DNA from: Microbacterium sufflavum
GTDB lineage: Bacteria > Actinomycetota > Actinomycetes > Actinomycetales > Microbacteriaceae
Length of the DNA: 64,000 nt
Direction of reading: 5' to 3'
Assembly (NCBI RefSeq): GCF_023101165.1
Contig: NZ_CP078076.1
Coordinates: 868,001 to 932,000 of the forward strand
The number at the start of each line of letters is the position of its first letter. The stretch's first letter is position 1. Under the pieces are notes generated by a model, which was not told the origin of the DNA, searched no databases, and saw only the letters and a program-made list of their open reading frames with translations. Shown one piece after another: positions 25,607 to 34,773 of the stretch. A program made the translations under genes and the position numbers.

Positions 25607-25860
25607 CTCATCCCCTTCCCGTCACCGACCGCTCTTACCCGTTCTGCCTCTCTCCGCACTTGTGTCGCAGTGAGCCGGTTGGTCGTGATGCCGACAACGA
25701 TCGCTGCCCCGATCCCAACCGGGACACCGACGGGCGACGGCAGGAACAGGGCCGCCGCGAGGAATGCCACGGGGAGCATCAGCATCCCGACGACGAACAC
25801 GGCAGGGGGCGCATTGGTACTCATGCGCGGGCGCGGAGTCCTCTTCGTCGCCTCCACCAT
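25603..25860 (-). CDS. Small two-TM membrane protein of unknown function
   Basis: The protein has 85 residues with two hydrophobic helices (PPAVFVVGMLMLPVAFLAAALF and VGVPVGIGAAIVVGITT) and a basic C-terminal tail. AGGAGG lies 3 bases before ATG 25860; a second start at MSTNAPP is possible. Its stop overlaps the Lrp gene end by 4 bases. I know no family for it. Confidence 0.55.
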   Translation of the reverse strand: MVEATKRTPRPRMSTNAPPAVFVVGMLMLPVAFLAAALFLPSPVGVPVGIGAAIVVGITTNRLTATQVRREAERVRAVGDGKGMS

Positions 25861-26029
25861 CGCCCTCCTCTGGCTCGCCTGACTGGAGCTCCCACCAGAC
25901 TAGCGTCGTCAAATGAGGACACTGGTATACCTTCTCTCCGGTCGATGGGAGGACATGAGAAGCGGCGCGGGGCGTGCCGTCCGGCGGGCCGACGCGGAAA
26001 GATGGAATGCACGCCAGCAAAGGAGCACC

Positions 26030-27733
26030 ATGAGCCGCAGTGCCACCGCCGCCACGAACGCCGTCCGCGAGATGCGCGACTTCCTGTTCGAGCACGCCAC
26101 GGACTATGCCGCCGCGCGGGCGGGATTCGCGTGGCCGCAGGTCGACGAGTTCAACTTCGCCCTGGAGTGGTTCGACGTGGTGGCCGCCGAGAATCCGCAG
26201 CGCCCCGCCGTGCAGATCGTCGACGCCGACCTTCGCCTGCGGTCGTGGACGTATGGCGAGCTCTCCGCCCGCTCCGACCAGGTCGCGTCCTGGCTCGCGG
26301 GGCTCGGCATCCGCCGCGGTGACCACGTGATCGTGATGCTCAACAACACGATCGAGCTGTGGGAGGTGATGCTGGCGATCACCAAGATCGGGGCGGTGTC
26401 GATCCCGACGTCCACGCTGCTGTCGGCCACCGACCTCGCCTATCGCGTGGAGCACGGCCGCGCCAGCGCCGTCGTCACCCTCGGGACTCTCGCCGAACGG
26501 GTCGACGGTCTCGGCCCCGACATCCTCCGCATCGGCGTCGGCGAGGCCCCGCCCGCCTGGGCCCGCTACGCCGACTCCGCCGCCGCGCCCGCCGCGTTCG
26601 AGCCGGACGGCCCGACCCCCGCGTCCGACACCGCACTGCTGTACTTCACCTCGGGCACCACGAACCGGCCGAAGCTCGTGCAGCACACCCACGTCTCGTA
26701 TCCGGTCGGGCACCTGTCGACCATGTGGTGGCTCGGGGTCCGCCCCGACGACGTGCACCTCAACATCTCCTCGCCCGGGTGGGCGAAGCACGCGTGGTCG
26801 AGCTTCTACTCGCCGTTCCTGGCCGAGGCCACCGTGTTCGTCTACGACTACGCCCGGTTCGACGCGAACACGCTCATGCAGGTCATGGACACCCACCACG
26901 TGTCGACCTTCTGCGCCCCGCCGACCGTGTGGCGCATGCTCATCCAGGCCGACCTGGGCCGCCTGACGCACCCTCCGCGCGAGCTGGTGGGCGCCGGCGA
27001 GCCGCTGAACCCCGAGGTCATCGACCGGGTGCGGGAGGCGTGGGGCGGCACCATCCGCGACGGTTTCGGTCAGACCGAGATGACGGCGTGCATCGGCAAC
27101 TCCCCCGGGCAGCCGGTGAAGATCGGCTCGATGGGCCGCCCGTTGCCGGGATACCCGGTGGTGCTGCTCGACCCCGCCACGGGCGCGGTGGTCGAGCGGG
27201 AGGGCGAGATCGCGCTCGACCTGTCGCGCGCGCCGCTCGGACTCATGGCGGGGTACTACGACGACCCGGAGAAGACGGCGGAGTCACGCGCCGGCGGCTA
27301 CCACCACACGGGCGACATCGCGGTGCGCGACGACGACGGCTACCTCACCTACATCGGGCGCTCCGACGACGTGTTCAAGGCCTCGGACTACAAGATCTCG
27401 CCGTTCGAGCTCGAGTCGGTGCTCCTGGAGCACGAGCTCGTAGTCGAGGCGGCCGTGATCCCCAGCCCCGACCCGACGCGGCTCGCGGTGCCGAAGGCGT
27501 ACGTGTGCCTGACCGCGGATGCGGCGGACGAGACGGCCGCGGCACGATCCGTGTTCGCGTACGCGCACGAGCGCCTGTCGTCGCACCTGTGGGTGCGGAT
27601 CATCGAGTTCGTGCCGGAGCTGCCGAAGACCATCTCGGGCAAGATCCGTCGCGTGGAGCTGCGGGCGCGCGAGGCCGAGCGCGTCGCGTCGGGCGACGAC
27701 TCACGGCAGCACCGCGACCGCGACTACCGCTGA
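26030..27733 (+). CDS. Acyl-CoA synthetase, AMP-forming (medium-chain/acetyl-CoA synthetase-like)
   Basis: The 567-residue protein has the adenylation motifs in order: YFTSGTTNRPKLVQH (P-loop), DGFGQTEM, HTGDIAVRDDDGYLTYIGRSDD, and PKTISGKIRR with the C-terminal catalytic Lys. It activates a carboxylic acid with ATP to the acyl-adenylate and then the CoA thioester. WAKHAWSSFYSPFLAEATVF is typical of medium-chain or 2-methylacyl enzymes. ATG 26030 is chosen for AAAGGAG 5-6 bases upstream; longer in-frame starts exist without one. Confidence 0.86.
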   Translation: MSRSATAATNAVREMRDFLFEHATDYAAARAGFAWPQVDEFNFALEWFDVVAAENPQRPAVQIVDADLRLRSWTYGELSARSDQVASWLAGLGIRRGDHVIVMLNNTIELWEVMLAITKIGAVSIPTSTLLSATDLAYRVEHGRASAVVTLGTLAERVDGLGPDILRIGVGEAPPAWARYADSAAAPAAFEPDGPTPASDTALLYFTSGTTNRPKLVQHTHVSYPVGHLSTMWWLGVRPDDVHLNISSPGWAKHAWSSFYSPFLAEATVFVYDYARFDANTLMQVMDTHHVSTFCAPPTVWRMLIQADLGRLTHPPRELVGAGEPLNPEVIDRVREAWGGTIRDGFGQTEMTACIGNSPGQPVKIGSMGRPLPGYPVVLLDPATGAVVEREGEIALDLSRAPLGLMAGYYDDPEKTAESRAGGYHHTGDIAVRDDDGYLTYIGRSDDVFKASDYKISPFELESVLLEHELVVEAAVIPSPDPTRLAVPKAYVCLTADAADETAAARSVFAYAHERLSSHLWVRIIEFVPELPKTISGKIRRVELRAREAERVASGDDSRQHRDRDYR

Positions 27734-27737
27734 GCGC

Positions 27738-28163
27738 TCAGGAGACGACGGCGACGGGCGACGTGGGCGTCGACGACGTCGCCGCCTTGACGACCGCGGC
27801 GACCTTCGGCGTCCCGGTCTTCGCGGGAGCCGCGGCCACCGGAAGCGCCTCGGCCGGCGCCTCGCTGCGGCGCGTCAGCCCCGCGGCACCCACCATGCCG
27901 CGCACGACGCCGCCGATCGTGAGCATCAGCACGAGTGCGGAGCCCGAGATGATCAGCGGCAGCCACTGGCTGCCGAAAGACGCGGTGACGCTCAGCAGCG
28001 CCCCGACGATCCAGACCCCGACGGCCCCGCCGGTGAGACCACCGGCACCCCGCGCGATCGCGATCCCGGCGACGATCGCGCAGATCACGGCGATCGCCGC
28101 GCCCACGTATCCGATCGGAATCAGGACCGCTGCCAGCTCACTGGCCACCCTCAATGTCGTCAT
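27738..28163 (-). CDS. Membrane protein of unknown function
   Basis: The protein has 141 residues with three hydrophobic helices, at about 10-37, 45-65 and 68-92, and an Ala/Pro/Thr-rich C-terminal tail of about 45 residues. No family recognised. It ends 4 bases from the convergent acyl-CoA synthetase stop. Confidence 0.6.
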   Translation of the reverse strand: MTTLRVASELAAVLIPIGYVGAAIAVICAIVAGIAIARGAGGLTGGAVGVWIVGALLSVTASFGSQWLPLIISGSALVLMLTIGGVVRGMVGAAGLTRRSEAPAEALPVAAAPAKTGTPKVAAVVKAATSSTPTSPVAVVS

Positions 28164-28295
28164 GTTGACCCCCCGGTCTGCGGAATTCCCGCATTCTCGA
28201 CACTAGAAGTGTGTCCCCTCCGGGCCATCCGTCTCAAGTCCGATCCGCATCATCCTCCAGAGGGATATATCGGCTGGATCGGCGACGCACACGAA

Positions 28296-28327
28296 CGCCC
28301 CGCGGCCCTGGCGAGGACCGCGGGGCG
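28296..28327 (-). terminator. Terminator after the repeat-protein gene
   Basis: CGCCCCGCGG (28296-28305) pairs perfectly with CCGCGGGGCG (28318-28327) around 12 bases, about 55 bases past the stop at 28384. Confidence 0.65.
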
Positions 28328-28383
28328 CTCCGGAGGCATGGCGTCTCACCGGCTCCGCCAGGGACGCCGGGCACCGGCCTGGC

Positions 28384-28887
28384 CTACTGCTGCGCCGGAG
28401 CCTGGAACGCGTCCAGGATCCACCGGTTCTCCGCCTGCTGCCGCGGCTGCATCCCCAGCGGTACCGACTGCTGCTGCGGCGCCGACTGCTGCGCCGGAGC
28501 CTGGAACGCGTCCAGGATCCACCGGTTCTCCGCCTGCTGCCACGGCTGCATCCCCAGCGGCACCGACTGCTGCTGGGGCGCCGACTGCTGCGCCGGAGCC
28601 CGGAACCCGTCCAGGATCCACCGGTTCTCCGCCTGCTGCCACGGCTGCATCCCCAGCGGCACCGACTGCTGCTGTGGCACCGACTGCTGCTGCGGCGGGG
28701 TATCGCCCCAGCCCCCGGTGCTGAACGGCTGGCCCTGCTCCACGGAGAACCCCTGATCCTGCGGGAACCCCGGCTCGTCCCAGGCATCCGCACCCGCGAA
28801 CCCCGGTGTCAGAAGCACTCCTGCCAGGGCAACGGCTGCCCCGCAGATCGCGAGACCGGATGACGCTCCGTACCTTCTCACCTTCAT
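28384..28887 (-). CDS. Secreted protein with three 33-residue tandem repeats
   Basis: This 167-residue protein has a Sec signal peptide: MKVRRYG, a hydrophobic core to about residue 30, and AGADA as likely cleavage site. A short acidic region comes next, then QQQSVPQQQ and three near-identical 33-residue repeats containing SVPLGMQP, QQAENRWILD and FQAPAQQ. The repeats end exactly at the stop. The Gln/Pro-rich linker and conserved AENRWILD suggest a small repeated binding or cell-wall element. GTG 28899 is an alternative start. I know of no family. Confidence 0.7.
   Translation of the reverse strand: MKVRRYGASSGLAICGAAVALAGVLLTPGFAGADAWDEPGFPQDQGFSVEQGQPFSTGGWGDTPPQQQSVPQQQSVPLGMQPWQQAENRWILDGFRAPAQQSAPQQQSVPLGMQPWQQAENRWILDAFQAPAQQSAPQQQSVPLGMQPRQQAENRWILDAFQAPAQQ
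28387..28680. repeat. Tandem 99-bp repeats within the secreted protein gene
   Basis: The landmark GCGCCGGAGC occurs at 28392, 28491 and 28590, giving an exact 99-base period (33 codons). Copies differ by few bases, suggesting recent duplication and possible copy-number variation. Confidence 0.85.
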
Positions 28888-28922
28888 GATGATCTTCACT
28901 CTCGTTTCGATGACGAGTCGTC

Positions 28923-28945
28923 GTGAAGCGAGGGCCTCGCTTCAC
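28923..28945 (-). terminator. Hairpin after the MATE gene
   Basis: GTGAAGCGAG (28923-28932) and CTCGCTTCAC (28936-28945) are a perfect 10-bp inverted repeat with GGC between. It lies about 100 bases beyond the MATE stop and just upstream of the repeat-protein gene. Confidence 0.5.
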
Positions 28946-29047
28946 TCCCCGCCAACGACGCTATGCGCGAGACACGTTACGGATCGATGACAGCCGCGCC
29001 CAGGCTTTGCCGCGCCCCATACTGCGATATGGATGTGCTGGTGGCGG

Positions 29048-30520
29048 TCAGCGGCGAACGGGCCAGCGCAGGCGCCGAGGGCGCACGACCCGCACCGGTT
29101 GCGTGACCACGGCGTCGACGACCATCGAGCCGTCGGTGGGCCCGACGATCGCGATCGCCGAGGTCTCGGTCGCCTCGGCCGGAGCGACCGGGAGCTTCGC
29201 GAGACCGCGGTGGGCACGGACGTACGCGGGCACCAGCAGCAGGATCGCGCCGACCCAGGCGAGCGGGTTGCTGAGCGCGACGCCGTCGAAGCCGATCATG
29301 GCCCCGAGCACCACGGCCGCCCCGACGCGCATCACCAGCTCGATCACGCCCGTCACGGTCGGCACGAGCGTGTGCCCGAGCCCCTGGAGCGCACCGCGGA
29401 GCACGAACAGCATGCCCAGTGCCCAGTAGCCGCAGCCGTTGATGATGAGCATCCGGTGCGCCATGTCGACCACGCCGTCGGAGCCCTCTCCGACGAACAG
29501 CCGCACCATGGGAGCGCCGAACGCGATGAGCAGTCCGCCGAGCACGATCGCGGCGGCCACCGCCATCCACGTCGCCTCGACCACGCCGCGGCGGATGCGG
29601 TCGGGCCGCCGTCCGCCGTGGTTCTGCGCCGCATACATCGACACGGCGAGCCCGAGCGACGAGAGCAGGGCGACCGCGAGGCTGTCCACGCGCGAGGCCG
29701 TGGTGTACGCCGCCACCGCGTCGGCGCCGAGGGTGTTCAGTGCCACCTGCACCGTGAGCGTCCCGATCGCGATGATCGACGCCTGGAAGCCCATCGGCAG
29801 GCCGAGACGCAGATGCTCCGCGATGTCGGAGCCGGTGATGCGCCAGTCGGCGCGGCGCAGGTGCAGCATCGGCAGGCGGCGCCGCACGAACTCCAGGCAC
29901 AGGATCACCGACACGGCCTGCGCGACCACGGTCGCCAGGGCGGCCCCCGCGACGCCCCACTCCAGCGGCCCCACCATCAGGACGACGAGCCCCACGTTGA
30001 GCGCGCACGACACCGTGAGGAACACCAGCGGGGTCTTGGAGTCGCCGATCGCGCGGATGATCGCGGAGAGGTAGTTGAAGAACATGGTCGCGCCCGCGCC
30101 GAGGAAGCTGATCTGCGTGAACACCGTCGCCTCGGGCATGAGCTCGGACGGGGTCTGCAGCAGCGCCAGGATCGGCCCGGCGATGAGCGGCGCGACCACG
30201 GTGAGGATGACGCTGGTGATGCCGCTCAGCAGCACCCCGGTCGCGACCGAGCGGCGCACGGCGGCATCGTCTCGGGCGCCGAAGGCCTGGGCGACCGGGA
30301 TCGCGAAACCGCTCGTCAGGCCCCACGCGAACCCGAGCAGCAGGAACAGGAGGCTGCCGGTCGCGCCGACCGCCGCGAGCGACTGGACGCCGAGGTGACG
30401 CCCGACCACGATCGCGTCGGCGAACTGGTACAGCTGCTGCACGACGTTGCCGAGCAGGAGGGGGATCGAGAAGGCGAGGATGACACGCCACGGACGGCCC
30501 GTGGTGAGGGTGGTGGCCAT
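29048..30520 (-). CDS. MATE family efflux transporter
   Basis: The 490-residue protein has about 12 membrane helices in two similar halves, typical of MATE/DinF exporters. The first helix carries IPLLLGNVVQQLYQFADAIVVG, the family start, and the second half contains NGCGYWALGMLFVLRGALQG. Such proteins export drugs or metabolites with Na+ or H+; the substrate is unknown. ATG 30520 is used. A -10-like TAAACT on the minus strand near 30563 is the likely promoter. It diverges from the CycA-type permease. Confidence 0.87.
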   Translation of the reverse strand: MATTLTTGRPWRVILAFSIPLLLGNVVQQLYQFADAIVVGRHLGVQSLAAVGATGSLLFLLLGFAWGLTSGFAIPVAQAFGARDDAAVRRSVATGVLLSGITSVILTVVAPLIAGPILALLQTPSELMPEATVFTQISFLGAGATMFFNYLSAIIRAIGDSKTPLVFLTVSCALNVGLVVLMVGPLEWGVAGAALATVVAQAVSVILCLEFVRRRLPMLHLRRADWRITGSDIAEHLRLGLPMGFQASIIAIGTLTVQVALNTLGADAVAAYTTASRVDSLAVALLSSLGLAVSMYAAQNHGGRRPDRIRRGVVEATWMAVAAAIVLGGLLIAFGAPMVRLFVGEGSDGVVDMAHRMLIINGCGYWALGMLFVLRGALQGLGHTLVPTVTGVIELVMRVGAAVVLGAMIGFDGVALSNPLAWVGAILLLVPAYVRAHRGLAKLPVAPAEATETSAIAIVGPTDGSMVVDAVVTQPVRVVRPRRLRWPVRR

Positions 30521-30718
30521 GAAGAGCGGCTCGCAGAAGACGAAGGGCGGATCGGGAAGCGACCAGTTTATCGAATCGTTTCGGGACGAGGGAACACCGG
30601 AGGGCGGAATGCCGGAGCTTCTCTGCCGATTTCGGGCGGGCGCACCGCGGTGGTTACTCTGCATCAGTCGCCGGCACGCGAGTGTCGCGGCGTGTCGACG
30701 AAGACCGGAGGAGACAGC

Positions 30719-32188
30719 GTGACGAAGGAAGACACGGGGGCGATCAACAGCACGGGGGCCACCGCCGATGCGGGGAGCGAGCAGCACCTGCGGCGGGCAC
30801 TGAGCAACCGGCACATCCAACTGCTGGCCATCGGCGGCGCCATCGGCACCGGCCTGTTCATGGGAAGCGGCAAGACGATCTCGGTCGCCGGGCCCTCGGT
30901 GATCTTCGTCTACATGATCATCGGGTTCATGCTGTTCTTCGTCATGCGGGCGATGGGCGAGCTGCTGTTGTCGAACCTGAAGTACAAGTCGTTCAGCGAC
31001 TTCGCGAGCGACCTGCTCGGCCCGTGGGCCGGGTTCTTCACGGGCTGGACCTACTGGTTCTGCTGGGTGGTGACGGGCGTCGCCGACGTGATCGCGATCG
31101 CCGGGTACACGGATGCGCTCATCCCCGGTGTCCCGCTGTGGATCCCCGGCCTGCTGGTCGTGGTGATCCTGCTCGCGCTGAACCTGCCGACCGTCGCCGC
31201 GTTCGGCGAGATGGAGTTCTGGTTCGCGCTCATCAAGATCGTGGCGATCGTGGCGCTCATCGCGACGGGTCTGGTGATGGTGTTCACCGGCTTCCAGCAC
31301 GACGCCGGCACCGCGAGCTTCTCGAACCTGTGGGAGCACGGCGGCATGTTCCCGCAGGGGTTCATGGGCTTCGTCGCGGGCTTCCAGATCGCGGTGTTCG
31401 CGTTCGTCGGGATCGAACTCGTGGGCACCGCCGCCGCCGAGACCAAAGACCCGAAGCGCAACCTCCCGAAGGCGATCAACGCGATCCCGATCCGCGTGCT
31501 GCTGTTCTACGTCGGCGCGCTGATCGTGCTGATGGCGGTCACCCCGTGGACCGAGTACGTGGCCGGGGAGAGCCCGTTCATCGCGATGTTCGCCCTCGCC
31601 GGCCTCGGCATCGCCGCGACCGTCGTCAACCTCGTGGTGCTCACCTCGGCCATGTCGAGCGCGAACTCGGGCATCTACTCGACCTCGCGCATGGTGTTCG
31701 GCCTCGCGCAGGACGGCGATGCGCCGCGAATGTTCGCCCGCCTGTCGAAGCGTCGCGTGCCGCAGAACGCCCTGTTCCTCTCCTGCATCCTGCTGCTGTC
31801 GGGCGTGGTGCTGCTCTATGCGGGCAAGGACATCGGCACCGCGTTCGACATGGTGACCACGGTGTCGGCGGTGTGCTTCATGTTCGTGTGGACGATCTTC
31901 CTCTGCAGCTACCTGAAGTACCGGCGCACCCGTCCGGAGAAGGCCGCGGCCTCGGCGTTCAAGATGCCCGGCGGCGTGTTCATGGTGTTCGTGGTGCTCG
32001 CCTTCTTCGTCTTCATCCTGTGGGCGCTCACCACCCAGCCCGACACGCTGACGGCCCTCCTGGTCACGCCGATCTGGTTCGCGATCCTCATCGTCGCGTG
32101 GGTGTTCGTGCGCAAGTCGCCCCATCACATCGCCCGGCACGAGGCGCACATCGCCTACCTGCGCGACGAGACCATCGACGCACACTAG
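30719..32188 (+). CDS. cycA: Amino acid permease, CycA type (D-serine/D-alanine/glycine:H+ symporter)
   Basis: This 489-residue APC-superfamily permease has 12 helices. It shares long identical stretches with Escherichia coli CycA, for example NRHIQLLAIGGAIGTGLF, MGELLLSNLKYKSFSDFA and QIAVFAFVGIELVGT. CycA imports D-alanine, D-serine, glycine and D-cycloserine. GTG 30719 is chosen for GGAGGAG 6 bases upstream; a -10-like TACTCT (30655-30660) lies further up. A strong terminator follows. Confidence 0.88.
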   Translation: MTKEDTGAINSTGATADAGSEQHLRRALSNRHIQLLAIGGAIGTGLFMGSGKTISVAGPSVIFVYMIIGFMLFFVMRAMGELLLSNLKYKSFSDFASDLLGPWAGFFTGWTYWFCWVVTGVADVIAIAGYTDALIPGVPLWIPGLLVVVILLALNLPTVAAFGEMEFWFALIKIVAIVALIATGLVMVFTGFQHDAGTASFSNLWEHGGMFPQGFMGFVAGFQIAVFAFVGIELVGTAAAETKDPKRNLPKAINAIPIRVLLFYVGALIVLMAVTPWTEYVAGESPFIAMFALAGLGIAATVVNLVVLTSAMSSANSGIYSTSRMVFGLAQDGDAPRMFARLSKRRVPQNALFLSCILLLSGVVLLYAGKDIGTAFDMVTTVSAVCFMFVWTIFLCSYLKYRRTRPEKAAASAFKMPGGVFMVFVVLAFFVFILWALTTQPDTLTALLVTPIWFAILIVAWVFVRKSPHHIARHEAHIAYLRDETIDAH

Positions 32189-32206
32189 ACGAACGCGACT
32201 GCGCAG

Positions 32207-32241
32207 AATCGGCGGGCCCCCGGGAGGGGAGCCCGCCGATT
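32207..32241. terminator. Terminator between cycA and DUF2871 gene
   Basis: AATCGGCGGGC (32207-32217) pairs perfectly with GCCCGCCGATT (32231-32241). It lies between convergent genes and probably works both ways. Confidence 0.75.
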
Positions 32242-32279
32242 CGCGTGTGACGCCGCGGTTCTGAGGAGTTGCGGCGAGG

Positions 32280-32729
32280 TCAGAAGCTCGCGGTGGCGGA
32301 CACGGGTGCCGCGACGGGTCGCGCGGCGGGCAGGCGCTTGCGCAGAGCGAGGAACAGCAGCACCATCCCGGCCGTGAGCAGCATGTGGCCCAGTCCGGCG
32401 ATGCCCGCGATCATCTTGGACGACTCCAGGCCGAGCACCGTCAGGGAGCCGTGCCACAGCAGCATGGCCGAGGTGAGCACGAGTCCGGCGGTGTAGAGCC
32501 AGAAGAACCAGCCGAACAGGCGGCTCGCGGAGAGCGTGAACGCCCGCTCCAGCAGCAGCACGATCAGGTAGACCACGAAGCCCAGCACCAGCAGGTGGGT
32601 GTGCACGAGCCCGAGCTGCGTCGGGGCGCCCTCGGGGAAGTCGTTGAGCTTGGTGAACTCGCGGTAGAAGAGGCCGGAGGCGACCCCGGCGAGCATGGAG
32701 GCGAACGCGGCGTAGAAGAGTCGGCGCAT
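32280..32729 (-). CDS. DUF2871 family membrane protein
   Basis: The 149-residue protein has four membrane helices and the conserved THLLVLGFVVYLIVLLLER helix with an HTH-like His pair, characteristic of DUF2871. A His-rich membrane helix bundle hints at heme or metal binding, but function is unknown. ATG 32729 has AAAGGA about 6 bases upstream. Confidence 0.75.
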   Translation of the reverse strand: MRRLFYAAFASMLAGVASGLFYREFTKLNDFPEGAPTQLGLVHTHLLVLGFVVYLIVLLLERAFTLSASRLFGWFFWLYTAGLVLTSAMLLWHGSLTVLGLESSKMIAGIAGLGHMLLTAGMVLLFLALRKRLPAARPVAAPVSATASF

Positions 32730-32807
32730 GGGTGTTCCTTTCGGGTCACCCCCAGCCTCCGTCGGGCCGGGAATCCGCGGATCCATCGAACGGTGGAGAT
32801 GCGCGGC

Positions 32808-33431
32808 TCAGATCACGCCCGTCTCGCGCGCGATCGCCACGGCCCTGGCGCGACTGTCCGCGCCGAGCTTCTCGAACACGTGCACGAGGTGGGTCTTGAC
32901 CGTGGCCTCCGTCACGAACAGGGTCTTCGCGATCTCGCGGTTCGAGGCGCCCGTGGCGAGCAGCCGCAGCACGTCGAGCTCCCGGTCGGTCAGACGCACC
33001 CGGGGTGCCCGCAGCACCTGGCCGACGCGCTCGCTGAGCTCCGGCGTGAGGACGAGCCCGCCCGACGCGGCCGCACGCACCGCACGCACGATGTCGTCCG
33101 GGGCGATGTCCTTCAGCAGGTAGCCCGCGGCGCCCGCCTCGACCGCCCCGAGGATCTCGGCGTCGCGGTCGAACGTGGTCAGGATGAGCACGGCGGGGGC
33201 GGGGTCCTGCGCACGCAATGCCGCCGTGGTCTGCACGCCGTCCATGCCCGCGCCCAGCCGCAGGTCGCACAGCACCACGTCGGGGTGCAGGTGCCGCGCG
33301 AGGGCGACCGCCTCCTCCCCCGACGCCGCCTCGCCCACGACCTCCACGTCGTCGCGGTGGTCGAACAGCGACCGCACCCCCGCGCGCACGATGGGGTGGT
33401 CGTCGACGAGCAGCACCCGCACCGCGGTCAC
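32808..33431 (-). CDS. Two-component response regulator, NarL/LuxR family
   Basis: The 207-residue protein has a receiver domain with the phosphorylation site Asp56 (VVLCDLRLG), the acidic pair VDDH and a Lys in LLKDI. A LuxR-type helix-turn-helix follows (LTDRELDVLRLLATGASNREIAKTLFVTEATVKTHL). Its GTG 33431 overlaps the kinase stop (GTGA), so the two are translationally coupled. The signal and target genes are unknown. Confidence 0.9.
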   Translation of the reverse strand: MTAVRVLLVDDHPIVRAGVRSLFDHRDDVEVVGEAASGEEAVALARHLHPDVVLCDLRLGAGMDGVQTTAALRAQDPAPAVLILTTFDRDAEILGAVEAGAAGYLLKDIAPDDIVRAVRAAASGGLVLTPELSERVGQVLRAPRVRLTDRELDVLRLLATGASNREIAKTLFVTEATVKTHLVHVFEKLGADSRARAVAIARETGVI

Positions 33432-34699
33432 CGCAGCGCTCCCGTCTCCCGGGGGCCCGCGGTCCGCAGCGGCACGTGCGCCGAGAGGGCCGTCCCGTCG
33501 CCCGGGGCGCTCTCCACGTCGAGGCCTCCGCCGAGCTCCCGCAGCCGCGCCCGCATCGAGCGCAACCCGTAGCCGCCGCCCGCCCCCGTCGTGCCGCGCG
33601 CATCCCACCGGGACGCGTCGAAACCCGCCCCGTCGTCGACGATGTCGAGCCGCACGGCGTCGCCCGCATCCGCCAGGGTCACCACGACGCGGGAGGCGCC
33701 GGCGTGCGTGCGGACGTTCGCGAGGGCCGACTGCGCCGTCCGCAGCAGCGCGATCTCGGCGTCGATGCCCAGCGGCGGCAGCTCGTCGTCGGCGTGCAGG
33801 GTCGTGTCGATGCCGGTCTCGTCCGACAGGCGGTCGAGCATCCGCGCGAGGGCGTCGGCGAGCGCGGTGGACTCCAGCTCCGCGGGCATCAGGTCGTTCA
33901 CGATGCGCCGCGCGTCGGCCAGCCCCTCGCCTGCGAGCGCACCGATCTGCTCGAGCGCCCTGGTGCGCTGTTCCTGGTCGTCGCCCGCGAGCGCCGCGCG
34001 TGACAGCATCCCCACCGACGACAGGCTCTGCGCGACGGTGTCGTGCAGGTCGCGCGACACCCTGGTGCGTTCGGCGCTCGCCCCCGACTCGCGCTGCATG
34101 CGGGCGAGCTCGTCCTGCACCGCGGCCATCTCCTCCTGCGTGGCCACGAGCGAGGCGATCAGCCGCCGTCGCTCCCGGCCGTCGCGCACCAGCACGAGGT
34201 AGCCGCGGGAGATGCCGAGCGCGAAGACCCCGCCCACGAGAGGACCGATCACGTTGGCGTACGTCGTCTCTCCGGTGTGCACGACCGGGGCGAGGATCAC
34301 CACCGCGAGCACGAGCACGCTGAGGGGCACCGCCCACCGCAGCGGCAGGATGAACCCGGCGAGCAGCCACAGCGCGAACGCCAGCCACACGAACTCCGGC
34401 GACACGACCACGGCCCCGAGCCAGATGAGGGTGAGGCCGAGCAGCCACCAGGTCGCGAGGCGCCGGTCGGCCGTGCGCTCGCCGAGCAGCAGCCCGCCGC
34501 CGTACCACCCGAGAAACACCAGTCCGAGGGCGAGCACCCACGGCAGCGGCACGCCGTCGATCGCCGCCCTGACCACGCCGACCGCGAGCAGCACCGCGGT
34601 GATGACCGCCTGACCCACGCGGATCGAGTCCACCAGTGTCGCCCACGACCACCGACCGGTGCCGGGGCGCGGTGCGGGCTCTGGCGACGACATGCTCAC
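33428..34699 (-). CDS. Sensor histidine kinase, NarL-associated (HisKA_3) type
   Basis: The 423-residue protein has about five to six N-terminal membrane helices and a short coiled coil. Next come the dimerisation motif VSRDLHDTVAQSLSSVG with phospho-His219 and a HATPase domain with VDDGAGFD and GYGLRSMRARL. It phosphorylates the adjacent response regulator. GTG 34699 is preferred because GGGGGAAG lies just upstream; ATG 34693 is 6 bases further in. The membrane part lacks a large extracellular loop, so it may sense a membrane or intramembrane signal. Confidence 0.88.
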   Translation of the reverse strand: MSMSSPEPAPRPGTGRWSWATLVDSIRVGQAVITAVLLAVGVVRAAIDGVPLPWVLALGLVFLGWYGGGLLLGERTADRRLATWWLLGLTLIWLGAVVVSPEFVWLAFALWLLAGFILPLRWAVPLSVLVLAVVILAPVVHTGETTYANVIGPLVGGVFALGISRGYLVLVRDGRERRRLIASLVATQEEMAAVQDELARMQRESGASAERTRVSRDLHDTVAQSLSSVGMLSRAALAGDDQEQRTRALEQIGALAGEGLADARRIVNDLMPAELESTALADALARMLDRLSDETGIDTTLHADDELPPLGIDAEIALLRTAQSALANVRTHAGASRVVVTLADAGDAVRLDIVDDGAGFDASRWDARGTTGAGGGYGLRSMRARLRELGGGLDVESAPGDGTALSAHVPLRTAGPRETGALR

Positions 34700-34773
34700 A
34701 TTCTTCCCCCGACGGCCCGCCCGTGCGTCCATCGTTCGACGGAGGCGGCGGACGACCTCGGTATCGTGAGGCC

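Noticed and set aside
28387..28680. Regular 99-bp repeats as a possible CRISPR array
   Set aside because: The repeats are contiguous with no variable spacers, keep an open frame, and encode protein repeats behind a signal peptide.
30521..30718. A small gene or RNA between the MATE and cycA genes
   Set aside because: Only promoter-like elements for the two diverging genes are visible. No hairpin or conserved RNA pattern and no open frame with a ribosome binding site is present.
29033..32188. Open frames of more than 1000 codons on both strands across the MATE and cycA genes
   Set aside because: They are by-products of strong G/C third-position bias. They read antisense or out of frame through two clear transporter genes and have Arg/His/Asp-rich, low-complexity translations without domains.
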